NCBI RefSeq assembly: GCF_030410045.1 | Contig: NZ_JAUFRA010000005.1 | Span: 682,001 to 746,000, forward strand | From: Marivivens donghaensis | Lineage (GTDB): Bacteria; Pseudomonadota; Alphaproteobacteria; Rhodobacterales; Rhodobacteraceae | DNA length: 64,000 nucleotides | Direction: 5' to 3' | Part shown: positions 18,810-28,792 of the stretch, one piece after another | Layout of the letters: each line of letters begins with the position of its first letter | Numbering within the stretch: position 1 is the first letter of the stretch | The notes under the pieces: generated by a model | Databases searched by the model: none | What the model was told of the DNA's origin: nothing | The model's input: only the letters and a program-made list of their open reading frames with translations | Position numbers and translations under genes: made by a program

Positions 18810-19679
18810 TTAGAGCGCTTCCGCGCCCGAGATAATTTCGATCAGTTCGTTGGTGATGACGGCCTGACGCGAACGGTTGAATTCGATGGTCAAGCGGTCG
18901 ATCATATCGCCCGCGTTGCGAGTTGCGTTGTCCATCGCGCTCATCCGCGCACCCTGTTCGGATGCAGCGTTTTCTAGCAGAGCCGCAAATACCGCCGTCG
19001 ACACGCTGGCAGGCAGCAGGTCTTCGAGGATTGCTTCTTCGCTAGGTTCGTAGTCGTAGTCAGCCACAGCACCGTCGGTTGCTTCAAACTTTGCTGGGAT
19101 CACCTGCTGCGCAGTCGGGACCTGAGCGATCACGGACTGGAATTGAGCAAAGAAGATCGTCGCAACGTCGAATTCACCGGCTTCGAACCGCTTCAGAAGG
19201 TCTTTGCCGATGGATTGTGCAGTCGCGTAGTCCATACGCTTTACAGCGGAGAGATCTACGTGATCCACAATCAGCTCGCCCATATCACGGCGAAGCTGTT
19301 CACGGCCCTTCTTGCCCACTGTCAGGATTTTGACCGTCTTGCCTTGGGCTTGAAGGTCACGAACAGCCTGACGGGCTTTCTTCACGATCGAAGAGTTGAA
19401 ACCGCCGCAGAGGCCACGTTCAGCAGTCATGACCACAAGCATGTGGACTTGATCGCTGCCCGTACCACGAAGCAGCAGCGGCGCAGTATCCGAACCACCA
19501 GCCGAAGCAGCAAGCGCGGACACTACAGCGTTGAAACGCTCAGTGTACGGGCGAGCCGATTCAGCAGCGTCCTGGGCACGGCGGAGCTTTGCCGCCGCGA
19601 CCATCTGCATCGCCTTTGTGATCTTGCGGGTCGATTTGACCGACGCGATCCTGTTTTTTAGGTCCTTAAGACTTGGCAC
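18810..19679 (-). CDS. atpG: ATP synthase F1 gamma subunit
   Basis: Rotor shaft subunit of 289 residues. The N-terminus MPSLKDLKNRIASVKSTRKI and the C-terminal coiled helix MSAMDNATRNAGDMIDRLTI are diagnostic. It lies between atpA and atpD with short gaps. Confidence 0.98.
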   Translation of the reverse strand: MPSLKDLKNRIASVKSTRKITKAMQMVAAAKLRRAQDAAESARPYTERFNAVVSALAASAGGSDTAPLLLRGTGSDQVHMLVVMTAERGLCGGFNSSIVKKARQAVRDLQAQGKTVKILTVGKKGREQLRRDMGELIVDHVDLSAVKRMDYATAQSIGKDLLKRFEAGEFDVATIFFAQFQSVIAQVPTAQQVIPAKFEATDGAVADYDYEPSEEAILEDLLPASVSTAVFAALLENAASEQGARMSAMDNATRNAGDMIDRLTIEFNRSRQAVITNELIEIISGAEAL

Positions 19680-19702
19680 TGCCTTGTCTCCTTATCCGGT
19701 GA

Positions 19703-21241
19703 TCAGGCGAAGTCTGCGGCGAATTCGTCCAGCGCAGCCTTCAGCTTGTCAGCATCAGCGCCTTTGATCTTCGGGTCGTCGTTCGCGATCCAGTCCAAGA
19801 TGTCCTTACGCTTGGTGCGCAGGAATGCGAGGAGCGCTGCTTCGTAGCGGCCAACTTCTTTTACGTCGACTTTGTCGAGGTAACCGTTGGTGCCTGCGAA
19901 GATGATGCAAACGATTTCCGCGTTGGTCAGCGGCGAGTACTGCGGCTGTTTCATCAGCTCGGTCAGACGCGCACCACGGTTCAGAAGACGCTGGGTTGCA
20001 GCATCAAGGTCGGAACCGAACTGAGCGAATGCAGCCATCTCGCGGTACTGAGCGAGCGACAGTTTAACCGGACCAGCAACAGACGACATTGCTTTGGTCT
20101 GAGCGGACGAACCAACGCGCGAAACCGAAAGACCGGTGTTCACAGCTGGGCGGATACCCTGATAGAACAGTTCGGTTTCGAGGAAGATCTGACCGTCGGT
20201 GATCGAGATCACGTTGGTCGGAATAAACGCCGAAACGTCGCCGCCCTGGGTTTCAATGATCGGCAGCGCGGTGAGCGAGCCCGAACCATTGTCTTCGTTC
20301 AGCTTTGCCGAACGTTCCAGCAGACGCGAGTGGAGATAGAAAACGTCGCCCGGGTAAGCTTCACGGCCCGGCGGACGGCGGAGCAGAAGCGACATCTGAC
20401 GATACGAAACAGCCTGCTTCGAAAGGTCATCGTAGATGATCAGTGCGTGGCGGCCGTTGTCACGGAAGTGCTCTGCCATTGCGGTTGCCGCGTAGGGAGC
20501 AAGGAACTGCATCGGTGCCGGATCGGACGCGGTTGCAGCAACAACGATGGAGTATTCCATCGCGCCGTTTTCTTCGAGCTTACGAACGAGCTGAGCAACA
20601 GTCGAACGCTTCTGACCAACTGCAACGTAGATGCAGTACAGTTTCTTGGACTCGTCGTCGCCAGCAGCTTCGTTGTAGGACTTCTGGTTCAGGATAGCGT
20701 CAAGAGCAACAGCGGTTTTACCAGTCTGACGGTCGCCAATGATAAGCTCACGCTGGCCACGGCCAATCGGGATCATCGCGTCAACCGATTTCAGGCCGGT
20801 TGCCATCGGTTCGTGAACCGATTTACGGGGAATGATGCCCGGTGCTTTAACGTCAGCTACCAACCGCTTGGAAGCGTTGATCGGACCTTTGCCGTCGATC
20901 GGGTTACCCAGACCGTCAACAACGCGACCCAGCAGTTCATCACCAGCCGGAACGTCCACGATCGAGTTGGTGCGCTTAACAGTGTCACCTTCTTTAATGT
21001 CGCGGTCGGAACCGAAGATAACAACACCAACGTTGTCTGCTTCGAGGTTCAGAGCCATCCCGCGGATACCGCCCGGGAATTCGACCATTTCACCAGCCTG
21101 AACATTGTCCAGACCGTATACGCGAGCGATACCGTCACCGACCGAGAGCACACGGCCGATTTCGGCCACTTCGGCATCTTGGCCAAAGTTTTTGATCTGG
21201 TCCTTCAGGATCGCAGAAATTTCTGCAGCTTGGATCGCCAT
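19703..21241 (-). CDS. atpA: ATP synthase F1 alpha subunit
   Basis: Non-catalytic nucleotide-binding subunit of 512 residues. GDRQTGKTAVALD (Walker A), LIIYDDLSKQAVSYRQMSLL and VGSSAQTKAM (arginine finger region) are intact. Its start touches the atpH stop. Standard length and order. Confidence 0.99.
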   Translation of the reverse strand: MAIQAAEISAILKDQIKNFGQDAEVAEIGRVLSVGDGIARVYGLDNVQAGEMVEFPGGIRGMALNLEADNVGVVIFGSDRDIKEGDTVKRTNSIVDVPAGDELLGRVVDGLGNPIDGKGPINASKRLVADVKAPGIIPRKSVHEPMATGLKSVDAMIPIGRGQRELIIGDRQTGKTAVALDAILNQKSYNEAAGDDESKKLYCIYVAVGQKRSTVAQLVRKLEENGAMEYSIVVAATASDPAPMQFLAPYAATAMAEHFRDNGRHALIIYDDLSKQAVSYRQMSLLLRRPPGREAYPGDVFYLHSRLLERSAKLNEDNGSGSLTALPIIETQGGDVSAFIPTNVISITDGQIFLETELFYQGIRPAVNTGLSVSRVGSSAQTKAMSSVAGPVKLSLAQYREMAAFAQFGSDLDAATQRLLNRGARLTELMKQPQYSPLTNAEIVCIIFAGTNGYLDKVDVKEVGRYEAALLAFLRTKRKDILDWIANDDPKIKGADADKLKAALDEFAADFA

Positions 21242-21801
21242 TATCCGACCTCTTTCATGGTGTTCTGGAGAGCGCTGAGCTTGGAGCGGATCGACGTGTC
21301 GATCATCTTCGAGCCCACCTTAACAACAAGACCGCCAACGAGGGACTCGTCCACGGCCGCATTAATTTTCACAGTTTTACCGATATTGGCAGAGAGTGAC
21401 TTTGCCAGTTTATCGGACTGAGTTTTAGTCAGCGCTTTTGCGCTGATAACCTCGGCGGTTACTTCGCCTTTTTCTTCGGCCATCAGGTCGCGTAGCGCGT
21501 TCAGGACGAACGGCAGAACGAACAGACGGCGCTTTTGCGCCAGCAGGCCGAGAGTGTTGGTTACGATTTCCGACAGGCCCATCTTTTTCGCGAGCGCTGC
21601 GATAGCAGTCGCTTGCTCTTCGCGGGAGTAGACCGGCGAAGAAATCAGAGCGCGCAGATCAGAGCTACCTTCGAGTGCAGCCGTCAGTGCGTCAATGTCG
21701 GATTCAAGAGCCGCAAGACCTTTACCTTCTTTGGCAAGGTCAAAAGCAGCAGATGCATAGCGCGAAGCGATGCCGGTTGAGATCGAAGCTGGTTCGGACA
21801 C
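21241..21801 (-). CDS. atpH: ATP synthase F1 delta subunit
   Basis: Peripheral-stalk subunit of 186 residues linking F1 to Fo. I choose the GTG at 21801, which gives MSEPASISTGIASRYASAAF and has GGAAGG six bases upstream. A longer frame starting near 21831 would place that ribosome site inside the gene. The Fo genes are not in the window, which fits alphaproteobacteria, where the two operons are separate. Confidence 0.93.
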   Translation of the reverse strand: MSEPASISTGIASRYASAAFDLAKEGKGLAALESDIDALTAALEGSSDLRALISSPVYSREEQATAIAALAKKMGLSEIVTNTLGLLAQKRRLFVLPFVLNALRDLMAEEKGEVTAEVISAKALTKTQSDKLAKSLSANIGKTVKINAAVDESLVGGLVVKVGSKMIDTSIRSKLSALQNTMKEVG

Positions 21802-22101
21802 GTCCACCCTTCCGATAGTTTTGGCCCTCACGTCATACCGGGATGGTCTGAAGTTTAGGCAGCTTGAACCGCCCTCGTCGAAGCGGGGGCGCCAAAATCA
21901 CGGGGGATGTAGCAGACAGGTATGACTGTCGCAACCGCCTAGACGCACTCAAAATCGATTGTTTGCGCCAATACTCTGAAAGAACAGCGTCGCAAGGTGA
22001 CAGGTGCGACCATTCGCGCAACCTTTCTCGTCAAAAATCTGTACGCGACGGTATACCGAAGTCCGATTTTAACCGAGAATCGAATCTCTTTTTCGTGATC
22101 G
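21802..22101. other. Intergenic region upstream of the ATP synthase operon
   Basis: About 300 bases between atpH and the end of the methyltransferase gene. No credible coding sequence on either strand. It should hold the atp promoter and leader, but I cannot single out promoter hexamers with confidence. Confidence 0.5.
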
Positions 22102-22869
22102 TCAGGTCGGACGGCTATTTGATAGCCCCGCTTCGGGCACAGGCCGCCCTACCCCTTCGAGAATTTTAAGTGGGCGTTTCACCGCCTCTCCCAGACCCGG
22201 TCGACGGGGGGCAGAGACTTGTTTCGAAACTTCGACAATCAACACACCACCAGAAGCGATGAACGGCAATTTATGTCCCAGATCTTCAAGGACATTCGCC
22301 AGTTTGCGCCATATCCGCTTTTTCGAGGGTGGCTGATAAAGAACCGACGACGTGCGTTCGACAACGAAGTTGTGCTGTCTGAGCTGGGCCTCAAGCTGGC
22401 TCAGCGAATAGGGACGCCCATAACCGAACGGCGTTTTGTCCGATCGCGACCAGAGCCCCGCACGGTTGGGCACGACAAAAACAGCACGCCCTCCGGGTCC
22501 AAGAACACGCCAACATTCCTCCAAAACCGCCGTCGGATTCTCTGACGTTTCCAGCCCGTGCATCAAAACAAGCTTATCAACGACGCCGTTTTCAAACGGC
22601 CACATCATTTCTTCACATAGGACGCTGACATTCGGCTGTCCCGCAGGCCAAGGCATAACGCCCTGCGGCCCCGGCATCAGCGCCACAACCCGACGCGCAT
22701 CTTCTAGGTAAGGACGCAACAACGGCGCAGCAAAGCCAAAGCCCGCAACGGTTTGACCTTTCGCCTCGGGCCACATCGCAGTCAATTCACCACGGATGAC
22801 CTTTTGTGCGGCCCGCCCCAAGGCGCTGCGATAATAGAAATTGCGCAGATCAATTACGTCGAGATGCAT
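22102..22869 (-). CDS. Class I SAM-dependent methyltransferase
   Basis: Protein of 255 residues. The middle holds a methyltransferase_11-type core: AGFGFAAPLLRPYL as motif I, LVLMHGLETSENPTAVLEEC and RVLGPGGRAVFVVPNR. The motif I glycines are only partly conserved. The start at 22869 gives MHLDVIDLRNFYYRSALG. It is divergent from gloB, 63 bases apart. Target molecule unknown. Confidence 0.85.
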   Translation of the reverse strand: MHLDVIDLRNFYYRSALGRAAQKVIRGELTAMWPEAKGQTVAGFGFAAPLLRPYLEDARRVVALMPGPQGVMPWPAGQPNVSVLCEEMMWPFENGVVDKLVLMHGLETSENPTAVLEECWRVLGPGGRAVFVVPNRAGLWSRSDKTPFGYGRPYSLSQLEAQLRQHNFVVERTSSVLYQPPSKKRIWRKLANVLEDLGHKLPFIASGGVLIVEVSKQVSAPRRPGLGEAVKRPLKILEGVGRPVPEAGLSNSRPT

Positions 22870-22932
22870 TGCGGTCGGTGGCCTTTGGGCTAGTCTCTTT
22901 ATCAAAGCTTAACCGAAGATCGTGACAATGCC

Positions 22933-23700
22933 ATGCCCCTTGAACTCATTACCTTGCCCTGTTTGACAGATAACTATGCCTATCTGGTCCGAAACACTGA
23001 GACGAATGAGGTCGCTCTGATCGACGCACCCGAGGCTGGACCGATCGCATCCTACCTCGACGCACATGGCCTAACTCTCAGCACCATACTGCTAACCCAC
23101 CACCATTGGGACCACGTGGACGGCGTTCCTGATCTTGTCGCACGGTATAGTCCCAAAATCATCGGCGCCGCCGCAGATGAGGCACGACTACCCAAGCTCG
23201 ACCAATCTGTGGTGAATGGTCAGACAATCACCATTTGCAGCGAACCTTGCGCAGTGATCGACGTCTATGGCCACACCATCGGACACGTGGCGTTTTACTT
23301 CCCGCAAAGCGGCTATCTTTTCAGCGCTGATAGCCTGATGGCATTCGGCTGTGGTCGCCTGTTCGAGGGAACGCCTGCACAAATGTGGGACAGCATGCAG
23401 CGCCTCCGCGCCCTGCCTGACGGTACACTCGTCTGTTCGGGCCACGAATACACTGCATCGAATGCCAAATTCGTGGCGACCATTGATCCGAACACCCCAG
23501 CCGTTCAGGCCCGCATTCAGTCCACACCCGAGGCCCGCGCGAAAAACGAAGCAACCGTTCCATCGCTCCTCAGCTTGGAAAAAGCGACCAACCCGTATTT
23601 GCGCGCAGACCATCCAGACCTCAAAGCCGCACTCGGCATGGAAGGTGCAACGGACCTCGACGTATTCACCGAAATTCGCCGCCGAAAGGATAATTTCTGA
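22933..23700 (+). CDS. gloB: Hydroxyacylglutathione hydrolase (glyoxalase II)
   Basis: Metallo-beta-lactamase fold enzyme of 255 residues that hydrolyses S-lactoylglutathione in methylglyoxal detoxification. The binuclear metal motif THHHWDH is at residues 55-61, with further ligands in YGHTIGHVAFY and the C-terminal SGHEYTASNAKF. The HAGH C-terminal domain is complete. Divergent from the methyltransferase gene. Confidence 0.96.
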   Translation: MPLELITLPCLTDNYAYLVRNTETNEVALIDAPEAGPIASYLDAHGLTLSTILLTHHHWDHVDGVPDLVARYSPKIIGAAADEARLPKLDQSVVNGQTITICSEPCAVIDVYGHTIGHVAFYFPQSGYLFSADSLMAFGCGRLFEGTPAQMWDSMQRLRALPDGTLVCSGHEYTASNAKFVATIDPNTPAVQARIQSTPEARAKNEATVPSLLSLEKATNPYLRADHPDLKAALGMEGATDLDVFTEIRRRKDNF

Positions 23701-23878
23701 TAGTTTGGTGCAAAAACATTCCGCGCTGACGCGCCGTTACAGGGCGATGACGCGAAATGTGAAGCGAATATGAAAGAAAGTCCTTGAAGGTTGGGCAAGA
23801 AAACCAAACTTTAAAGGTATGAGGCCACAGTCGAACGGAACGTGTTCCGCGAGACACCGAAAGAAAGGAGCACTCATC

Positions 23879-26206
23879 GTGCCATCTTTTTCGACCACAC
23901 TAGAGCAGTCCATCCATGCGGCGCTGGCTTTGGCCAATGCGCGTCGCCACGAACTCGCTACACTCGAACATCTTTTGCTGGCCCTGATCGATGAACCCGA
24001 CGCCGCACGCGTCATGAAAGCGTGCTCTGTCGATCTCGATGAGCTGCGCAAAAACCTCGAAGAATATATCGACGACGATCTGTCGACCCTGATCACCGAA
24101 GTCGATGGGTCCGAAGCCGTGCCCACCGCTGCGTTCCAGCGTGTGATCCAACGCGCCGCGATCCACGTCCAGTCGTCGGGTCGCACAGAAGTCACAGGTG
24201 CGAACGTCCTCGTCGCGATCTTTGCGGAACGCGAATCCAACGCGGCCTATTTCCTCCAAGATCAGGAAATGACCCGCTATGACGCGGTCAATTTTATCGC
24301 GCACGGTGTTGCCAAAGACCCCGCCTTTGGCGAGGCGCGTCCAATCATGGGCGCTGACGACGAAGAAGACCGTACAACGGAGACAGCAACCGAAACAGCC
24401 GAAGCGAAAGACTCCGCTCTTGCCAAATACTGCGTGGACCTGAACGCGAAATCCGCGAAGGGGGACGTTGATCCGCTGATCGGTCGCGATCACGAGGTTG
24501 AACGCTGCATTCAGGTGCTTTGCCGCCGCCGTAAAAACAACCCGCTTCTCGTTGGTGATCCGGGCGTTGGTAAAACCGCTATCGCCGAAGGCCTCGCCCG
24601 CAAGATCGTAAACGGCGAAGTGCCCGAGGTTCTGTCTGAAACGACGATCTACAGCCTCGATATGGGCGCCCTTCTCGCGGGAACCCGTTATCGTGGTGAT
24701 TTCGAAGAGCGTCTCAAGGCGGTGGTGTCCGAACTCGAAGACCACGACGATGCCGTTCTGTTCATCGACGAAATCCACACTGTGATCGGTGCGGGTGCGA
24801 CCTCTGGCGGTGCGATGGATGCGTCCAACTTGCTGAAACCTGCATTGCAGGGTGGTAAGCTGCGCTGCATGGGGTCGACCACCTACAAAGAGTTCCGCCA
24901 ACATTTCGAAAAAGACCGCGCACTTGCTCGTCGTTTCCAGAAAATTGACGTGAACGAGCCATCGGTCGAGGACTCGGTGAAAATCCTGCAGGGTCTAAAG
25001 CCCTACTTCGAAGATCACCACCAAATCCGCTACACCCACGACGCGATCAAATCCGCCGTGGAACTGTCGGCCCGTTATATCAACGACCGCAAACTGCCCG
25101 ATAAAGCTATCGACGTGATCGACGAGGCTGGTGCTGCTCAGCATCTGGTCGCTGAATCCAAGCGCCGTAAAACCATCGGCGTGAAAGAGATCGAAGCGGT
25201 CGTCGCAAAAATCGCACGCATCCCACCGAAGAACGTCAGCAAAGACGATGCAGAGACGCTCAAGGATCTGGAAAAATCGCTCAAGCGCGTTGTGTTCGGT
25301 CAGAACCTCGCAATCGAAGCGCTGTCCTCTGCGATCAAACTGGCGCGTGCGGGTCTTCGTGAACCTGAAAAGCCCATCGGGAACTACCTCTTCGCGGGCC
25401 CGACTGGTGTTGGTAAAACCGAGGTTGCGAAACAGCTTGCCGATACGCTCGGCGTCGAACTCATCCGTTTCGACATGTCCGAGTATATGGAGAAGCATGC
25501 CGTATCGCGTCTGATTGGTGCCCCTCCGGGTTATGTTGGGTTTGATCAGGGCGGTATGCTGACCGATAGCATCGACCAGAACCCGCACTGCGTGTTGCTT
25601 CTCGATGAAATCGAAAAAGCGCACCCAGACGTTTACAACATCCTGCTGCAGGTGATGGACCACGGGAAACTGACCGACCACAACGGTCGGACGACAGATT
25701 TCCGCAACGTGATCCTGATCATGACCTCGAACGCGGGTGCTGCAGAGCAAGCGAAAGAAGCAATCGGCTTTGGTCGTGATCGTCGCGAAGGCGAAGACAC
25801 CGCGGCCATCGAACGCACCTTCACGCCTGAATTCCGCAACCGTCTGGACGCGGTGATCCCTTTCCAGCCGCTGCCGAAGGAAGTCATTTTGCAGGTCGTC
25901 GAAAAGTTCGTCCTGCAACTCGAAGCGCAGCTCATGGACCGCAACGTCCACATCGAACTCACGCCGGCCGCCGCCGCGTGGCTCGGCGACAAAGGCTACG
26001 ATGCGAAAATGGGTGCACGTCCGCTGGGCCGTGTCATTCAGGAACACATCAAAAAACCGCTGGCCGAGGAATTGCTGTTCGGCAAACTCACCAAAGGCGG
26101 TGTGGTTCGTGTCTTGGTCAAAGACGACAAACTCGAACTGGAAGTCGAGCCACCACAGCAAGGTCGCCTGACAGGAAACAAACCACCGCTCTTGACCGCA
26201 GATTGA
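23879..26206 (+). CDS. clpA: ATP-dependent Clp protease ATP-binding subunit ClpA
   Basis: AAA+ unfoldase of 775 residues that feeds substrates to ClpP. It has two N-terminal Clp repeats, a first AAA domain with GDPGVGKT at about 226-233, and a second with GPTGVGKT near 507-514. The GTG at 23879 is chosen because AAGGAG lies eight bases upstream and the protein then begins VPSFSTTLEQSIHAAL as in the family. No clpS gene precedes it; the 178-base gap upstream holds no credible frame. Confidence 0.97.
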   Translation: MPSFSTTLEQSIHAALALANARRHELATLEHLLLALIDEPDAARVMKACSVDLDELRKNLEEYIDDDLSTLITEVDGSEAVPTAAFQRVIQRAAIHVQSSGRTEVTGANVLVAIFAERESNAAYFLQDQEMTRYDAVNFIAHGVAKDPAFGEARPIMGADDEEDRTTETATETAEAKDSALAKYCVDLNAKSAKGDVDPLIGRDHEVERCIQVLCRRRKNNPLLVGDPGVGKTAIAEGLARKIVNGEVPEVLSETTIYSLDMGALLAGTRYRGDFEERLKAVVSELEDHDDAVLFIDEIHTVIGAGATSGGAMDASNLLKPALQGGKLRCMGSTTYKEFRQHFEKDRALARRFQKIDVNEPSVEDSVKILQGLKPYFEDHHQIRYTHDAIKSAVELSARYINDRKLPDKAIDVIDEAGAAQHLVAESKRRKTIGVKEIEAVVAKIARIPPKNVSKDDAETLKDLEKSLKRVVFGQNLAIEALSSAIKLARAGLREPEKPIGNYLFAGPTGVGKTEVAKQLADTLGVELIRFDMSEYMEKHAVSRLIGAPPGYVGFDQGGMLTDSIDQNPHCVLLLDEIEKAHPDVYNILLQVMDHGKLTDHNGRTTDFRNVILIMTSNAGAAEQAKEAIGFGRDRREGEDTAAIERTFTPEFRNRLDAVIPFQPLPKEVILQVVEKFVLQLEAQLMDRNVHIELTPAAAAWLGDKGYDAKMGARPLGRVIQEHIKKPLAEELLFGKLTKGGVVRVLVKDDKLELEVEPPQQGRLTGNKPPLLTAD

Positions 26207-27162
26207 TGCGTGCGGGGGCACTCATACTAATCACTCTCGCCGCACCAGCCGCGGCGAGAGACCCACTTTTCGGGCTACCGATTGACTGCGATCTCTCGGA
26301 CACCTGTTACATCCAACAATTCGTCGACCATGACCCGTCTGCGGGCGTTACCGACTTTGCCTGTGGTTCGCTAACCTATGACGGCCACAAGGGAACAGAC
26401 TTCGCCCTCCCCTCGCTCGCCATGCAAGCCCAAGGCGTCAACGTGATCGCAGCTGCCCCTGGAACGGTGCGCGGTATTCGCAATGACATGGTCGATATAC
26501 TGCAAGGGCATGCCGGTGCGCCCGACGTGTCCTCTAAGGAATGCGGCAACGGTGTCGTGATCGACCACGGCAACGGGTGGGAAACCCAATACTGCCACAT
26601 GGCCCAAGGGTCCGTCATTGTGAGATCAGGTGATCAGGTGGCTATGGGTCAGGTTCTCGGCCAAGTCGGACTATCGGGCCAAACCCAATTTCCGCACGTC
26701 CACCTATCTGTGCGCCACAATGGAGAGGTCGTAGACCCCTTCGATCCGAACGATGAGGCCACCTGCGGACCGTCAGACACCACGCTCTGGATTGACGAAC
26801 CGCCAACACCTGCAGGCGGATTGATCAGCACAGGATTTGCCCCGAACGTGCCTGACTATGCAGATATTAAGGCAGGCACCGCAGGCGTGGTAGAGCTGGA
26901 TAAATATGGCAATATCGTCCTCTGGGGGTTCTCGTTCGGCGTCCAATCTGGTGACGAAATGACGTTTGAAATCATCGGCCCCTCTGGCCCAATCTTCGAG
27001 CACGTCGAAGCACTGACCCGCGATCAAGCGATGGTCTTTCGTGCCAGCGGGAAACGCGCGCCCGCGTCAGGTTGGGACACAGGCGACTACGCAGGAATGG
27101 TCACCTTGCAGCGTGACGGAACCGAGTTAGACCGCCAAGTGATCAACGTCACCGTTCGGTGA
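26206..27162 (+). CDS. M23 family metallopeptidase, exported
   Basis: Peptidase of 318 residues with a signal peptide (about residues 1-18, ending APAAA). Zinc ligands are visible as HKGTDFA and HVHLSV, the HxxxD and HxH motifs of LytM-type endopeptidases that cut peptidoglycan cross-links. A C-terminal beta-rich domain follows. The start overlaps the clpA stop (TGATG). The 3' end overlaps the convergent OmpA-domain gene by 14 bases. Confidence 0.9.
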   Translation: MRAGALILITLAAPAAARDPLFGLPIDCDLSDTCYIQQFVDHDPSAGVTDFACGSLTYDGHKGTDFALPSLAMQAQGVNVIAAAPGTVRGIRNDMVDILQGHAGAPDVSSKECGNGVVIDHGNGWETQYCHMAQGSVIVRSGDQVAMGQVLGQVGLSGQTQFPHVHLSVRHNGEVVDPFDPNDEATCGPSDTTLWIDEPPTPAGGLISTGFAPNVPDYADIKAGTAGVVELDKYGNIVLWGFSFGVQSGDEMTFEIIGPSGPIFEHVEALTRDQAMVFRASGKRAPASGWDTGDYAGMVTLQRDGTELDRQVINVTVR

Positions 27163-28792
27163 GCTTCAATTCGATCCGACGGTTCTGCGCTCGTGCTGCA
27201 TCGCTGTCTTCTGTGTTCAAAGGCTGAAATTCACCAAAACCATTGGCCGACAAATGGGTCGGATCAATGCCTTGGCTTTCCGACATGAACCGCACCACGG
27301 ACAAGGCCCGTGCTTGGGACAGTTCCCAGTTGTCACGGAATTCGCCCAAGCCCGACAGAGGTATATTATCGGTGTGCCCATCGACGCGGATGATCCAATC
27401 GATGCTATCGGGAATATTATCAGATACTTGCCGCAAAAGCGTCGCGACCTTAGCAACCTCGGCCTGACCCAAAGGCGAAAGCGTCGCGCTGCCCGGAGGG
27501 AACAGAACCTCAGAGGCAAAGACGAAACGGTCGCCCTCAATTCGCACGCCATCCTGATCGGCCAGCACTTGACGCATCTGACCAAAGAATTCCGACCGAT
27601 AGTTGGCCAGTTCTTTTGTCTCTGCCTCTAGGCGCGCCCGTTCGGCCTCTTCCAACTCCAAACGACGCGCGTTTTCCGCAGCGGCACGGGCAAGCGCCTG
27701 ATTGAGCCGCCCAGAAAGGTTCGTAATCTGGACCTGCGCTTCGGTATCCGCCTGCTCTGCCAAATCCAGCAGGCCTTGCAGGTGGGCAACTTGGCTGCGT
27801 AATTCGGCAACATTGGCATTCAGAGCCGCAACCTGACGCTGGCTTTCGGCTGAGAGCGCCTCTTCCTCGGTCAAACGTTGCTGGGCAACGGCCAGAAGCG
27901 CCGCCTGACGCTCTGCTTCGGTCAATTGCTCAGTCTGTTGAGCCGCCAAAACATCCCGCGCGGCCTCTGCTGCGGCCAAGAGCGTGAGAGTGTCCTCAGC
28001 CTCTTTGCGCTGCTGTTCGAGGGCCAGTGTCATCGCTGTAATTTCGGCGTCTGCATCTGCGAGGCGCGCACGCAATGCTTCCAAAGCGGCTGCATCTGTC
28101 AAACGCGCAGCTTCTAGCTCTGACACTTGCGCTTGACGCGCCGCGCCGCCAGTTTCCAACTCGGCAATCGTCGCCGCGTCCTGATCACGTTTGGCCTCAA
28201 GGTCCGCGATCAGTGCTTCGAGCGCTTCACGACGGGCGGCCGCAAGTCGCGCACTCTCGGCAGCATCGTCAATTTCTGAACGCGCCGTTGCGAGGGCGAG
28301 GTTCAGCGCCTCAGCCTCGGACATCAATCGCGCCTGTTCGGTTTCCAGCCCCGCGACCTGATCCCGCAAATCGGTGCGATCCGCCAGCAAACCTGCAATC
28401 TGAGCTTCAAATCCAGTGATCTGACTTTGCGCATCGACGAGTTCGGCCGTGACCCGATCCCGTTCTGCCGTCAACGACGCAATCAGGGCCGCTTGGGCCT
28501 TACGTTCGTCTTGGGCCTGCGACAGGTCCGTGGTCAACTGCCCGACCTGACTAGCCAGCTGCGACGACCGCGATTGTTCGAGGCCCAGCGCATCGGTCAA
28601 AGATGCAATCTCTGACGAAAGCTCCTCGAGCCGCGTTTCCTGTCCCGTGATCTTTTCCCGCAGCACAAACTGGATCACCATAAAAATGGTGATGACGAAC
28701 ATCAGGACCAACAAAAGCCCCGTCATCGCATCCACAAACCCCGGCCAGATCGATGCGTTGAAACGGTTGGTGCTGCGACGACTGATCGCCAT
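27149..28792 (-). CDS. MotB-like OmpA-domain protein with long coiled coil
   Basis: Inner-membrane protein of 547 residues. One N-terminal helix (about 17-45) carries the aspartate in FVDAMTGLLLVLMF, as in proton-channel MotB/ExbD-type plugs. Then comes about 330 residues of glutamate/alanine/glutamine-rich coiled coil. The C-terminal OmpA/MotB peptidoglycan-binding domain holds RVDGHTDNIPLSG and ANGFGEFQPLN. Its start overlaps the stop of the MotA-like gene (TAATG). The pair is likely an ion-driven envelope complex; its task is unknown. Confidence 0.87.
   Translation of the reverse strand: MAISRRSTNRFNASIWPGFVDAMTGLLLVLMFVITIFMVIQFVLREKITGQETRLEELSSEIASLTDALGLEQSRSSQLASQVGQLTTDLSQAQDERKAQAALIASLTAERDRVTAELVDAQSQITGFEAQIAGLLADRTDLRDQVAGLETEQARLMSEAEALNLALATARSEIDDAAESARLAAARREALEALIADLEAKRDQDAATIAELETGGAARQAQVSELEAARLTDAAALEALRARLADADAEITAMTLALEQQRKEAEDTLTLLAAAEAARDVLAAQQTEQLTEAERQAALLAVAQQRLTEEEALSAESQRQVAALNANVAELRSQVAHLQGLLDLAEQADTEAQVQITNLSGRLNQALARAAAENARRLELEEAERARLEAETKELANYRSEFFGQMRQVLADQDGVRIEGDRFVFASEVLFPPGSATLSPLGQAEVAKVATLLRQVSDNIPDSIDWIIRVDGHTDNIPLSGLGEFRDNWELSQARALSVVRFMSESQGIDPTHLSANGFGEFQPLNTEDSDAARAQNRRIELKLTER

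Noticed and set aside
20330..21421. Long plus-strand frame opposite atpA
   Set aside because: Shadow of atpA; no ribosome site and no family resemblance.
23701..23878. Possible clpS ahead of clpA
   Set aside because: The gap is too short and no frame with ClpS motifs is present.
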